A stretch of 64,000 nt of DNA, from assembly GCF_014207255.1 (NCBI RefSeq), contig NZ_JACHCZ010000001.1, positions 298,592 to 362,591 on the forward strand, given 5' to 3'. This stretch comes from Pseudomonas sp. JAI120 (GTDB lineage: Bacteria > Pseudomonadota > Gammaproteobacteria > Pseudomonadales > Pseudomonadaceae). Position numbers and translations under genes: made by a program. Every line of letters starts with the position of its first letter. The stretch's first letter is position 1. The notes beneath the pieces are model-generated. The model was given only the letters and a program-made list of their open reading frames with translations, was not told where the DNA came from and searched no databases. Positions 37,252-46,599 of the stretch are shown piece by piece.

Positions 37252-39509
37252 GCTACAGCGTGGCGGTGCGGGCACTGTGTGAGTTCACCGCCAAGGTGGG
37301 CGACCTGGACCTGCGCTTTACCCCGTCGCCCAGCGCCCAGGAAGGCATTGCCGGCCATCGCACCGTTGCCTCGCGACGCAGCGCGCACTACCAGAACGAA
37401 GTGGCTCTCGAAGGCGACTATCAGCAGCTCAAGGTGCGGGGCAGGGCAGACGGCTATGACCCGGACACCAACCGCCTGGAAGAGGTGAAGACCTATCGCG
37501 GCGACCTTGGTGCCCAGCCCGCCAACCACCGGCAACTGCATTGGGCGCAGGCCAAGGTGTACGGCTGGTTGATGTGCCAGAAGCTTGGCCTCACGGATAT
37601 TGACGTGGCGCTGGTGTATTTCGATATCGTCGGCGAAGGCGAGACCCTGCTCAATCAACGTTTCCAGGCGGCCGAGTTGCAAGCGTTCTTTAACCAGCAA
37701 TGTGCACTGTTTCTCGGCTGGGCCCGCCAGGAAATGCAGCACCGCGAAGCGCGCAACGCTGCGGCGCAGACCTTGAGTTTCCCCCATGCCGACTTTCGTC
37801 GCGGCCAACGCACTTTGGCCGAGTCGGTGTACAAGGCCGTCAGCACCGGGCGTTGCCTGATGGCGCAGGCCCCCACGGGGATCGGCAAGACCATCGGCAC
37901 GATTTTCCCGCTGCTCAAGGCCTTGGCGCCCCAGCAACTGGATAAGGTGCTGTTCCTGACCGCCAAGACCCCAGGCCGCAAATTGGCGCTCGATGCCGCG
38001 CATGTGCTGCAGATGCAGACCAGCAGCCCCGACCTGCCGTTGCGCGTGCTCGAGCTGGTCGCGCGGGACAAGGCCTGCGAACACCTGGACAAAGCCTGCC
38101 ACGGTGATTCCTGCCCGTTGGCCAAGGGCTTCTACGACCGCTTGCCCGCCGCGCGCATGGCTGCCTCCCAGGTGCGCCTGCTCAACCAGCGCAACCTGCG
38201 CGACGTGGCCCTGGCCCATGATGTGTGCCCCTATTACCTGAGCCAGGAGATGGCACGCTGGGCCGACCTGGTGGTCGCCGACTACAACTATTATTTCGAC
38301 TTCGGCGCCATGTTGTTCGGCCTGGCCCAACTCAACCAGTGGCGCGCGGCGGTGCTGGTGGATGAGGCCCACAACCTGGTGGAACGTGCCCGTTCGATGT
38401 ACAGCGCCAGCCTCGACCAGTACGGCCTCAAGACCCTGCGCGACAGCGCTCCCGACGTCTTGAAGAAACCTTTGCAGCGCCTGAACCGTGAATGGAACGC
38501 CCTGCACAAGGACCAGCTCGCGCCCTACCAGGCCTATGCCGACCGTCCGGAAAAACTCTTGCAGGCCCTGAGCCTGTGTATCCGCGCCATGGGCGACTAC
38601 TTCAACGATCATCCCGAGTCATTGACGGGCGACCTGCAAGCCTTCTACTTCGAGGCATTGCACTTCGCCAAGGTCGCCGAGCTGTTCAACGAACACTTCA
38701 TCTTCGATATCAGCAAGCGCCAGTTCAGTGGCAAGCGCAGCAGTTCGACCCTGTGCCTGCGCAATGTGGTGCCCGCCGAATTCATTCGCCCGCGTTTGAC
38801 CGCAGCACGCAGCAGCGTGCTGTTTTCCGCGACACTGAGCCCACGCCATTACTACGCCGACCTGCTGGGCCTGCCGGCGAACACGGCATGGATCGATGTG
38901 GAGTCGCCGTTCAAGGCTGAGCAATTGCGGGTGCGCATCGTCGACGAAATCTCCACCCGGTTTGTGCATCGGGATACGTCGCTGGCCCCCATCGTCGACC
39001 TGATCGCCCATCAGTTTGCGCAACAACCGGGCAACTACCTGGCGTTTTTTTCCAGTTTTGATTACCTGCAACAAGTGGCGCAACGGTTGGCTGAGCGCCA
39101 TCCGCAGATTGCGCTGTGGCAACAGTCGCGAGGCATGGCCGAGGCCGAACGCCAGGCGTTTCTCGAACAGTTCACCGAACATAGCCAGGGCATCGGCTTT
39201 GCCGTGCTCGGCGGTGCGTTCGGCGAAGGCATTGACTTGCCCGGCGCACGCCTGATCGGCGCGTTTATCGCCACCCTGGGCTTACCGCAATTGAACCCGG
39301 TCAACGAGCAGATGAAGGCGCGCATGGGCGCACTCTTCGGCGCCGGCTACGACTACACCTACCTGTATCCCGGCATCCAGAAAGTGGTGCAGGCTGCAGG
39401 CCGGGTGATCCGCAGCCAGCAGGACAGGGGCGTGGTGATGTTGATCGACGACCGTTTCGGCGAATCGCGGGTGCGCCCGTTGTTGCCGCGCTGGTGGGCA
39501 GTTGATTGA
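37248..39509 (+). CDS. XPD/DinG-like helicase with N-terminal nuclease-like domain
   Basis: This 753-aa protein has a DinG/XPD superfamily-2 helicase from about 195 to the end: Walker A APTGIGKT (207-214), a putative Fe-S cluster with C277, C284, C289 and C327, the DEAH box VDEAHNLV near 372, and GAFGEGIDLPG plus QAAGRVIRS motifs. The first ~190 residues carry GRADGYD and LEEVKTYRG, a D...E-x-K arrangement like a PD-(D/E)XK nuclease of the Cas4/RecB type. The start is TTG 37248, four bases inside fan1. The coupling and domain set suggest joint crosslink or flap processing. Confidence 0.82.
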   Translation: MSYSVAVRALCEFTAKVGDLDLRFTPSPSAQEGIAGHRTVASRRSAHYQNEVALEGDYQQLKVRGRADGYDPDTNRLEEVKTYRGDLGAQPANHRQLHWAQAKVYGWLMCQKLGLTDIDVALVYFDIVGEGETLLNQRFQAAELQAFFNQQCALFLGWARQEMQHREARNAAAQTLSFPHADFRRGQRTLAESVYKAVSTGRCLMAQAPTGIGKTIGTIFPLLKALAPQQLDKVLFLTAKTPGRKLALDAAHVLQMQTSSPDLPLRVLELVARDKACEHLDKACHGDSCPLAKGFYDRLPAARMAASQVRLLNQRNLRDVALAHDVCPYYLSQEMARWADLVVADYNYYFDFGAMLFGLAQLNQWRAAVLVDEAHNLVERARSMYSASLDQYGLKTLRDSAPDVLKKPLQRLNREWNALHKDQLAPYQAYADRPEKLLQALSLCIRAMGDYFNDHPESLTGDLQAFYFEALHFAKVAELFNEHFIFDISKRQFSGKRSSSTLCLRNVVPAEFIRPRLTAARSSVLFSATLSPRHYYADLLGLPANTAWIDVESPFKAEQLRVRIVDEISTRFVHRDTSLAPIVDLIAHQFAQQPGNYLAFFSSFDYLQQVAQRLAERHPQIALWQQSRGMAEAERQAFLEQFTEHSQGIGFAVLGGAFGEGIDLPGARLIGAFIATLGLPQLNPVNEQMKARMGALFGAGYDYTYLYPGIQKVVQAAGRVIRSQQDRGVVMLIDDRFGESRVRPLLPRWWAVD

Positions 39510-39640
39510 GTTACCCCCATCGATCTCGCAGGCCAGGCAAACCCTTCAGAAAGGCCAAGTCAATGAGCCCGCTGATCCCGCAAAAGATCCTTGTAAAGGA
39601 AGGGTATTGAGCTGTGCGTGCGCTGCCCGGCACTGAACGG

Positions 39641-40591
39641 TCAGACCACTTCCAGGTAAGAACTGTGGATCGCACGCGCCAACTCGCGCACGGTGTCGAT
39701 GAACTCCGTGAGACGGCTATGCAGGCCATCTTCGAGAATCTCATCAATCCCGGTGTACCTCAGCCGCGCTTCGAATTCCGCCGCCAAGCGCTGTGCCGTG
39801 CGCCCATAACTGCCAGGCAGGTCGGCGAGGATATGGCTCAACTCTTCGATACAGGCATGCAACGAACGCGGCACATCGCTGCGTAGCAACAGCAGTTCGG
39901 ACACCGACCGCGCGTTCAGCGCATTCGGGTACAACTCGGTATACGCCTCGAACGACGACAACGCACGGAGCAGGGCGCTCCACTGGTAATACCCGCGTGC
40001 CGACAGGTCGCTGACTTCCTCCGACTCTTCGCCGAACATCTCGTAGCGCGCGTCCAGCAGGCGCAAGGTGTTGTCCGCGCGCTCGACAAAGGTACCAAGG
40101 CGAATGAACCGATAGGCGTCATTGCGCATGATGGTGCCCGAGGTCGCGCCGCGGAACAGGTGTGAACGCTGCTTGACCCAGTCACAGAAGTGGCTGATGC
40201 CATGCCGCCCCAGGCCACCGGCGGCGATGCTGCGCATTTCCAGCCAGGTGGCGTTAAGGTTTTCCCACATGTCGGCAGTGATGCGTCCGCGTACCGCATG
40301 GGCATTGCCCCGCGCGGCGCGCAGGCAGTTGTAGATGCTGGCGGGGTTTTCTTCGTCGAGGGCGAAGAAGTGCAGCATGCGCTCGGCATCCAGGGTTTGG
40401 TGGCGTTCCAGGTAACTGTCCAGGGTGCCGCTGCTGAGCAACGACATGGCCAGTTCATCCAGGCCATCGCTACGCCCGGCCTGGGGCATCAGCGACAGCG
40501 AATAACTGACTTCGAGCATGCGCGCCAGGTTCTCGGCGCGTTCCAGGTAACGGGACATCCAATACAGATCTGCGGCGGTTCTACTCAACAT
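39641..40591 (-). CDS. Alpha-E domain protein (DUF403)
   Basis: This 316-aa helical protein has the alpha-E signature MLSRTAADLYWMSRYLERAENLARMLEV and the block RYTGIDEILEDGLHSRL near the end. In many bacteria it is encoded with a type 2 circularly permuted ATP-grasp protein and a transglutaminase-like protein, a set proposed to make a peptide modification. Here the ATP-grasp gene precedes it by two bases, but no transglutaminase gene follows. Biochemical role unknown. Confidence 0.85.
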   Translation of the reverse strand: MLSRTAADLYWMSRYLERAENLARMLEVSYSLSLMPQAGRSDGLDELAMSLLSSGTLDSYLERHQTLDAERMLHFFALDEENPASIYNCLRAARGNAHAVRGRITADMWENLNATWLEMRSIAAGGLGRHGISHFCDWVKQRSHLFRGATSGTIMRNDAYRFIRLGTFVERADNTLRLLDARYEMFGEESEEVSDLSARGYYQWSALLRALSSFEAYTELYPNALNARSVSELLLLRSDVPRSLHACIEELSHILADLPGSYGRTAQRLAAEFEARLRYTGIDEILEDGLHSRLTEFIDTVRELARAIHSSYLEVV

Positions 40592-40593
40592 AC

Positions 40594-42003
40594 TCAGCCC
40601 TCCACCACCCAGGTGTCCTTGGTTCCGCCGCCTTGCGACGAGTTGACGATCAACGAGCCTTCACGCAATGCCACCCGCGTCAGGCCACCGGGCACCAGGC
40701 GGGTTTCCTTGCCCGAGAGCACAAAGGGCCGCAGGTCGATATGCCGAGGGGCGATGCCGTTTTCGACAAAGGTGGGGCAGGTGGACAGGCTCAGGGTCGG
40801 TTGGGCGATATACGCATGGGGGCGCGCCTTGATGCGTTGGCGGAAGTCTTCGATCTCGGCAGCCGTGGCCGCCGGGCCGACCAGCATGCCGTAGCCGCCG
40901 GAGCCCTGGGTTTCCTTGACCACCAGCTCGGCCAGGTTGGCCAGCACGTGGGACAGCTCATCCGGTTTGCGGCACTGGAAGGTCGGCACGTTTTGCAGGA
41001 TCGGCTCTTCATCCAGGTAAAACTTGATCATCGCCGGCACATAGGGGTAGATCGATTTGTCGTCCGCGACACCGGTGCCGATGGCGTTGGCCAGTACCAC
41101 ATTGCCGGCGCAGTAGGCGGCGACCAGCCCGGGCACGCCGAGCATCGATTCAGGGTTGAATGCCTGCGGGTCGAGGAAGGCGTCGTCGATACGCCGGTAG
41201 ATCACGTCCACGGCCTTGGGCCCGTCGGTGGTGCGCATGAACACCTTGAGGTCGTGCACGAACAGGTCGGCGCCTTCTACCAGCTCCACGCCCATTTCCC
41301 GCGCCAGGAACGCATGTTCGAAGAACGCGCTGTTAAAGCGTCCAGGTGTCAGCACCACCACATTCGGGTTGTCCAGGCGGCTGGCGCTTTTCAGGGTCTT
41401 GAGCAGCAGGTTGGGGTAGTGGTCCACCGGCGCGATGCGCTGCTTGGCGAACACTTCGGGGAACAGGCGCATCATCATCTTGCGGTCTTCGAGCATGTAG
41501 CTCACGCCGCTGGGGGTGCGCAGGTTGTCTTCGAGCACGTAGTAGGTGCCGTCGCCGTCGCGTACCAGGTCCACACCGGAGATATGCGAATAAATGTCGC
41601 GGTGCAGGTCCAGACCGACCATCGCCTTTTGATAACCCTCGTTGCCCAGCACCTGGTCCGCCGGAATGATCCCGGCCTTGATGATGCGCTGGTCGTGGTA
41701 GATATCGGCGAGGAACATGTTCAGCGCATTGACCCGCTGGATACAGCCGCGTTCGATCACGCTCCATTCAACGGCGGGGATGCTGCGGGGGATGATGTCG
41801 AAGGGGATCAGGCGCTCGGTGTCCTGCTCGTCGCCATAGAGGGTGAAGGTGATCCCGGCGCGGTGGAAGAGCAAATCGGCTTCGCGACGACGCTGGGCCA
41901 GCAGTTCCGGCGGCGTGTTGGCCAGCCAGCGGGAGAAATCCTGATAGTGCGCACGGCACACGCCGTTTGCATCATTCATTTCATCAAAGAAAGATCGAGC
42001 CAT
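40594..42003 (-). CDS. Circularly permuted ATP-grasp protein (type 2)
   Basis: This 469-aa protein is the type 2 circularly permuted ATP-grasp family (DUF404/DUF407). Visible blocks are RGCIQRVNALNMFLADIYH, GDGTYYVLEDNLRTPSGVSYMLEDR, GLVAAYCAGNVVLANAIGTGVADDKSIYPYVP and VVKETQGSGGYGMLVGP. It probably forms an amide or peptide bond on an unknown acceptor using ATP. Paired and nearly overlapping with the alpha-E gene. ATG 42003 starts behind a weak AAGGT/GGA site. Confidence 0.87.
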   Translation of the reverse strand: MARSFFDEMNDANGVCRAHYQDFSRWLANTPPELLAQRRREADLLFHRAGITFTLYGDEQDTERLIPFDIIPRSIPAVEWSVIERGCIQRVNALNMFLADIYHDQRIIKAGIIPADQVLGNEGYQKAMVGLDLHRDIYSHISGVDLVRDGDGTYYVLEDNLRTPSGVSYMLEDRKMMMRLFPEVFAKQRIAPVDHYPNLLLKTLKSASRLDNPNVVVLTPGRFNSAFFEHAFLAREMGVELVEGADLFVHDLKVFMRTTDGPKAVDVIYRRIDDAFLDPQAFNPESMLGVPGLVAAYCAGNVVLANAIGTGVADDKSIYPYVPAMIKFYLDEEPILQNVPTFQCRKPDELSHVLANLAELVVKETQGSGGYGMLVGPAATAAEIEDFRQRIKARPHAYIAQPTLSLSTCPTFVENGIAPRHIDLRPFVLSGKETRLVPGGLTRVALREGSLIVNSSQGGGTKDTWVVEG

Positions 42004-42455
42004 TCCAGTACCTTGTCAGTGCCGAGGGTTGCCTTGGGTGGCACTGCCGCTTTAAAAAACGCATTTTTTTATGAGCCCGTGGCTGATGGTGCCATCGGGC
42101 CTGGTCCTTACTTTCTTATGGGGTCGGCTCTGGGTCGGGGGGTAACGAATGTTCCTGTATTCGGGCAGATGAATGGATAAAGCAATGCGTGTGCCGGAAT
42201 GGGCATACAGCACTGGATTTCCCCTGGCGGAGACCGGGCCTGTTGCGGTGAGCGGGCTTGCCCCGCGTTGGAGTGCGAAGCGCTCCCAGGATTTTTGCGG
42301 CCGCTGCGCAGCCCAACGCGGAGCAAGCCCGCTCGCCACGGCAAGCCCCTCACCATAAAGGCGCGGTTTGCGCACCATAGTGGTGCATCAACAAACTTGA
42401 ACTTCGCCCCAGCCCGAATCTTCTAACAGGTCTCAGTCCAGCACGGAGCACGGAT
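42004..42455. other. Intergenic region with a second REPIN
   Basis: This 452-base divergent gap holds the REPIN described separately. On its left side it must contain the promoter of the ATP-grasp gene, and on its right side that of the membrane protein gene. No credible coding frame is present. Confidence 0.6.
42245..42339. repeat. REPIN-like inverted repeat pair
   Basis: Arms at 42245-42271 and 42313-42339 are reverse complementary with a few mismatches; the core is GAGCGGGCTTGCCCCGCGT, almost identical to the arm at 23212-23236. A smaller hairpin (GAGTGCGAAGCGCTC) lies between them. Confidence 0.8.
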
Positions 42456-43001
42456 GTGCCCAGAATCATTTCACCCGACACCCCGCAAGCGAACCTGACC
42501 GATCACAGCGAACACAACGCCAAGATCTTCGGCTCGCCCAAGGACCGTCTGGACTTCTACCGTCGCGAAATCCAGTACGAAACCTCGATCCTCGCCAACC
42601 GCACCGATGCCTACCTCACGGCGCAGTCGTTCCTGGTGATTGCTTTTGTGTCCGGCATGGGCAACCTCAACCCGGAGTGGGGGAAGTTGTTCACCCTGGT
42701 GGTGCCGGCGTTCCTGGCCCTGCTTGGCATCCTCAGTTCCCTGAATGCCTGGCCAGGTATTCGGGCCGCCTACGAAATCATCGATCACTGGCATTACAAG
42801 CAGAGCGAACTGCTGCGCAGCGAACCGCTGATGGGCATGGCCTACGATGAGTCGCCGCTGTTTTCCGAAATGGAGTCGTCCCATAAGGGCTATCGCAAGT
42901 CGCTGTTGTTCTCCATGCGCGTGCCGTGGTTGTTCATGGTGTTCTGGGTGATGCTGGGCGCCTATGCGTTTTATATCCAGGTGGATAACCCGGGCTCTTA
43001 A
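42456..43001 (+). CDS. Small membrane protein of unknown function
   Basis: This 181-aa protein has a soluble, charged N-terminus, a hydrophobic pair at about 55-98 (LTAQSFLVIAFVSGM and FTLVVPAFLALLGILSSLNA) and a third segment at about 155-175 (WLFMVFWVMLGAYAFYI). I recognise no family with confidence. It starts at GTG behind GGAG. The ATG two bases upstream is in another frame. It stands 72 bases before two tiny acidic protein genes. Confidence 0.65.
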   Translation: MPRIISPDTPQANLTDHSEHNAKIFGSPKDRLDFYRREIQYETSILANRTDAYLTAQSFLVIAFVSGMGNLNPEWGKLFTLVVPAFLALLGILSSLNAWPGIRAAYEIIDHWHYKQSELLRSEPLMGMAYDESPLFSEMESSHKGYRKSLLFSMRVPWLFMVFWVMLGAYAFYIQVDNPGS

Positions 43002-43073
43002 GCAATTGGAACTTCAGCGACCGGCGCGGGACCTTACCTTTACGCAGTCCGCGTTTTTCAAGCGAGGTAACCC

Positions 43074-43286
43074 ATGAGCACAGACAAAGACCCCCAGACC
43101 AGCAACCGTAACGACCCGGCGATCGACGGCGGCGAACCGGCCCCAGGCACGGCGGCCGATGCGCCCAAAGACCCGAAACCCGCCGCCGACCCCAAGGCCA
43201 AGGAAAACGACTACAGTCCAGACTTCAAGCCTGAGCGCGAGCCCAAGCCTGAAACCGATGCCGATATCGACACCCAAGGTGGTTAG
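43074..43286 (+). CDS. Small proline-rich disordered protein
   Basis: This 70-aa protein is hydrophilic and low in complexity, rich in P, D, K, A and E, with no hydrophobic core, so it is probably disordered. It starts at ATG 43074 after GCGAGGTAACCC. Its composition and short length would normally be dismissed, but the ribosome site is good and another such gene follows at once. Function unknown; perhaps a stress or osmotic response protein. Confidence 0.55.
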   Translation: MSTDKDPQTSNRNDPAIDGGEPAPGTAADAPKDPKPAADPKAKENDYSPDFKPEREPKPETDADIDTQGG

Positions 43287-43297
43287 AGGAGAAGGTC

Positions 43298-43432
43298 ATG
43301 TCCAAAGAACTGGAAGAAGAACTCAACGATCCGGGCAATGAAGACCCGGGTTCATTGATGGATGATGCAGAAGTGCCGCTCAACGATCTGGACGACGCAG
43401 CGGATGTGGGCAATACAGAAAAGCCCGATTAA
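43298..43432 (+). CDS. Tiny acidic protein
   Basis: This 44-aa protein, MSKELEEELNDPGNEDPGSL onward, is very acidic and lacks hydrophobic segments. It has an excellent ribosome site, AGAGGAGAAGG, about three bases before ATG, and starts eleven bases after the preceding small gene. It is too short for routine gene calls. Function unknown. Confidence 0.6.
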   Translation: MSKELEEELNDPGNEDPGSLMDDAEVPLNDLDDAADVGNTEKPD

Positions 43433-43441
43433 TCCCAACCA

Positions 43442-43476
43442 TCCGTAGATACCGTCTTATCCAAGAGGTATCTACG
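43442..43476. terminator. Hairpin between convergent genes
   Basis: CCGTAGATACC and GGTATCTACGG form an 11-bp stem around a 13-base loop, between the tiny acidic gene and the antiporter gene. Both strands have weak T-runs, so it may be a bidirectional terminator or simply a stable stem. Confidence 0.45.
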
Positions 43477-43503
43477 GCGATTGATACCCGCGCCTACAAA
43501 ACG

Positions 43504-44856
43504 TCAGGACTGATCTCTCGCCTGAGCACGTCGTTCATACCACGCCAGCATCGGCTGGGTACTCAGGCCATGAACGACGATGCTCAAGGCGATCACCGAC
43601 AGGGTCAGGTTCACCGCCACCGCGCTGCTGGTGCCGATAAGGCCATGGTTGAGCGCGTAGAACAGATAGTAGATGCTGCCGATCCCGCGAATCCCGAACC
43701 AGCCCATCAACCCGCGCTGCCGGCGATTGATCAGGCCGCCCCAGGGCATCGCGAAGACACTGATTGGTCGGATCACGCAGAACAGCAATGCCGCCAGCGG
43801 CAACGCCCGCCAATCCCAATGGCTGACGAGCACGATCCCCAGCAACGTCACCAGGAACACTTCCATCGAGCGCTCCACCAGGCTGCCGAACGAGAGCATG
43901 TCGCCCATCATCACCCCTGCGGCGATCTGGGTGTCCGCCAGCTCGCTCACATCCCCCTGCAGCGCGCGCTCCGGCTCCACTTCCAGATGGCCCACCACCG
44001 GCAGCGCCAAATGCTCTGACGGAGTGCGCGAGTTGCCGGTTGATCTGAACTCTGCCTGACGCAAGCCGAGCCCGGCGGCGAACACCGACAGAAAGCCGTA
44101 GCCACCCAGCGCTTCGGCAACCACGTAGGCCAGGGCGATCAGGGCCAGGGTCAGGTAGTCATTGGGGGAGAGCGTGCTGTCACTGTTGGTGATACGCAGC
44201 CACAGCGTCGCGCGGCCAATGCCCCGGCCCATCCAGTACCCGATCAACAGCCCGGCCGGCACTGCCCACAGCAGGTTCTTCAACGCCCAGCCGCCCAGCC
44301 AGTCACCGTCAAAGCCGCCGTGCTGCATGAAGACCAGGGCAAAAATCACGAAGGGAAAGGCCGTGCCATCGTTTAACCCGGCTTCCCCGGACAGACCGAA
44401 GCGCAGCGCATCGTAGTCCTGTGCATTGTTGACCTGGACCAGGCCCGCCAGCACCGGATCGGTCGGCGCCAGAATGGCACCCACCAGCAGCGACACCCCC
44501 CACGACAGCTCAAACACGTAATGCAACGCCAGGCAGCTGCCGAGGATGGTCAACAGCATGACCGGGCCGGCCATACCGAACGCGATGCGCCAGGTGCGAT
44601 GGCCCAGGGGCAGGCGCAATTTGAGCCCGCTGACGAACAATGAAAACAGCACCGCAACTTCCGTGAGGTGCTCCATCCAGCGGGCAGACTGCTTGATGTC
44701 CAGGTGCAGCAGGTCCACGCCGAGGGGGCCAATGCCCACGCCCAGCAACAGGCACACCGCTGAGGTGGTCACCGGCATCCAGCGCAGGTAAGAAGAGGTG
44801 AGGGCAAGGGTCAGCAGCACGGCGCCGAGGACGGCCATCCATAGAATAAAAGTCAT
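43504..44856 (-). CDS. Cation:proton antiporter (CPA1/NhaP type)
   Basis: This 450-aa inner-membrane protein has about 12 hydrophobic helices and the CPA1 motif GEAGLNDGTAFPFVIFALVF, where the N-D pair of helix 5 carries the ions. It exchanges Na+ or K+ for protons and supports pH and salt balance. Preceding residues GPLGVDLLHLD and GAILAPTDPVLAG are also typical. It stands alone; the small acidic genes are convergent to it. Confidence 0.87.
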   Translation of the reverse strand: MTFILWMAVLGAVLLTLALTSSYLRWMPVTTSAVCLLLGVGIGPLGVDLLHLDIKQSARWMEHLTEVAVLFSLFVSGLKLRLPLGHRTWRIAFGMAGPVMLLTILGSCLALHYVFELSWGVSLLVGAILAPTDPVLAGLVQVNNAQDYDALRFGLSGEAGLNDGTAFPFVIFALVFMQHGGFDGDWLGGWALKNLLWAVPAGLLIGYWMGRGIGRATLWLRITNSDSTLSPNDYLTLALIALAYVVAEALGGYGFLSVFAAGLGLRQAEFRSTGNSRTPSEHLALPVVGHLEVEPERALQGDVSELADTQIAAGVMMGDMLSFGSLVERSMEVFLVTLLGIVLVSHWDWRALPLAALLFCVIRPISVFAMPWGGLINRRQRGLMGWFGIRGIGSIYYLFYALNHGLIGTSSAVAVNLTLSVIALSIVVHGLSTQPMLAWYERRAQARDQS

Positions 44857-44949
44857 CGAGCAGTATCCAGGGCCGTGGTCTATTCACGTTCGAGGATCCT
44901 GGCCGGCTGCTGGTTCAATGTGATTGCATCGGTTTGAGCGGGCCCAGTT

Positions 44950-46203
44950 CTACAGCGAAGATGCGCGCTCCAGCAGCAGCCGTTCCAGGGTGGCGGCGGG
45001 CAACGGTCGGCTGAACAGGTAGCCCTGGATCTGATCGCAGCCGGCTTCCTTGAGGAACGCCAATTGCGCCTGGGTTTCCACGCCTTCGGCCACCACCCGC
45101 AGGCTCAGGCTGTGGGCCAGTTCGATGATTGTGCGGGTGATCGCGGCGTCCTGGGGGTTGCTGGTGACCTCACGGATAAACGCAATGTCGATCTTCAGCG
45201 TGTCGATGGGGAAGCGTCGCAGGTAGGCCAGGCTCGAGTAGCCGGTGCCGAAGTCATCAATGGAGATCTTCACGCCCATGGCACGCAGGCGTTGCAGGCT
45301 GGCGATGGTGTGTTGGGTATTCTCCATCAGCGAGCCTTCGGTCAGTTCTACTTCCAGCCAATGGGGTTCGACGCCGGTCTCATTGAGGATGCGCGCAATA
45401 TCGGCAATCAGGTCGCCCTCGATGAGTTGATGGCCGGAGACGTTCACCGACACCTCAACGGCACCGATCGCGCTGCGCTGCCATGTCGCAATCTGCTGGC
45501 ACACGCTGCGGATCACCCAACGTCCCACCTCGACGATCAAGCCCAGGCTTTCCAGGACGGGGACGAACACCGCTGGCGACACCGCGCCGTATCCCGGGCG
45601 TTCCCAGCGCAGCAAGGCCTCCAGGGCGCAGATCCGCCCGTCGGCCAAAGCGACCTTTGGCTGGTAATGCAGGGTGAATGCCTCGTGCTCCACGGCCTGG
45701 CGCAGGGCGTTTTCCAGGTCCTGGCGGGCGAGGTCGTGCACGTTCATGCGCGTGCTGTCGCCGGCATGTTGGCGTAGCTGCTGCTCAAGCAACTGGCTAT
45801 GGCGCTTGAGTTGATCACCGTGGCTCTTGAGCCGCAGCAGGTTGCGCACGCGCAGCCACAGCTCGACCCGTTCCACCGGCTTGCTGATGAATTCCTCTGC
45901 GCCGGTTTCCAGGCCACTGACCCGTGCACTCGACTCGCTGAGGGCCGACAGCATGATGATCGGAATGCTCGCCGTGGCTGCGTCGCCCTTGAGCTGGCTG
46001 GCGACTTCGTAGCCGTCCATGCCCGGCATCATGATGTCCAGCAGGATCAGGTCAGGCGGCTGTTTGGCCACCAGTTGCAAGGCTTCTTCGCCGCTGCTGG
46101 CACTCAGGGTCTGGTAGCCCTCGTGTTGCAACAGGGTTTCCAGCAGCTTGCGAACCTGAGGTTCGTCATCAACGATCAACAGTGTTGCGGGTTGGCTGGC
46201 CAT
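44950..46203 (-). CDS. Response regulator with EAL phosphodiesterase domain
   Basis: This 417-aa protein joins a receiver domain (about 5-120; phospho-acceptor in [14 protein letters not shown]) to an EAL domain (about 165-410). The EAL motif appears as [11 protein letters not shown], with [24 protein letters not shown] and the [10 protein letters not shown] block, so the c-di-GMP phosphodiesterase site looks intact. It is the last of three genes, each transcribed leftward, and probably lowers c-di-GMP on a signal from the upstream kinase. Confidence 0.9.
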   Translation of the reverse strand: MASQPATLLIVDDEPQVRKLLETLLQHEGYQTLSASSGEEALQLVAKQPPDLILLDIMMPGMDGYEVASQLKGDAATASIPIIMLSALSESSARVSGLETGAEEFISKPVERVELWLRVRNLLRLKSHGDQLKRHSQLLEQQLRQHAGDSTRMNVHDLARQDLENALRQAVEHEAFTLHYQPKVALADGRICALEALLRWERPGYGAVSPAVFVPVLESLGLIVEVGRWVIRSVCQQIATWQRSAIGAVEVSVNVSGHQLIEGDLIADIARILNETGVEPHWLEVELTEGSLMENTQHTIASLQRLRAMGVKISIDDFGTGYSSLAYLRRFPIDTLKIDIAFIREVTSNPQDAAITRTIIELAHSLSLRVVAEGVETQAQLAFLKEAGCDQIQGYLFSRPLPAATLERLLLERASSL

Positions 46204-46212
46204 GGAGAGGAC

Positions 46213-46599
46213 TCATCTGAGGGGCGAGGTGGTAGTGGGTTGCAACAACGTGTCGATCACCTGGTAAAGCTCTTTGTAGCGCAACGGCTTGCTGATGTAG
46301 GCATCGCAACCGGCCAACCGGGTTTTTTCACGGTCTTCCTTCATGGCCATTGCGGTCAGCGCAATCACCGGGATATGGGCGGTGTGCGGGTCCTGCTTGA
46401 GCAGCGCGGTAGCGGCCAGGCCGTCCATGCCCGGCAGTTGGATGTCCATCAGGATCAACGCCGGTTGGGCTTCGCGGGCCAGGGTCAGGCCACTCTCGGC
46501 GTCGGCGGCCCACACCACCGTGTGGCCGGCGTTGACCAGCAGCAGCCGGGCCAGGCGCATATTGGCCTCGTTGTCTTCGACGATCAGGATATGGGCCAT
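46213..46599 (-). CDS. Single-domain response regulator
   Basis: This 128-aa receiver has the acidic pair (EDNEAN), phospho-acceptor aspartate in LILMDIQLPGMDG, T in ALTAMAM and K in YISKPL. It lacks an output domain, so it may pass phosphate or act on a partner, perhaps the REC-EAL protein nine bases downstream. It overlaps the kinase gene by 16 bases. Confidence 0.9.
   Translation of the reverse strand: MAHILIVEDNEANMRLARLLLVNAGHTVVWAADAESGLTLAREAQPALILMDIQLPGMDGLAATALLKQDPHTAHIPVIALTAMAMKEDREKTRLAGCDAYISKPLRYKELYQVIDTLLQPTTTSPLR

Noticed and set aside
42456..43001. SLATT-type antiphage membrane effector
   Set aside because: Two or three hydrophobic segments alone are not enough; no partner defence gene lies nearby.
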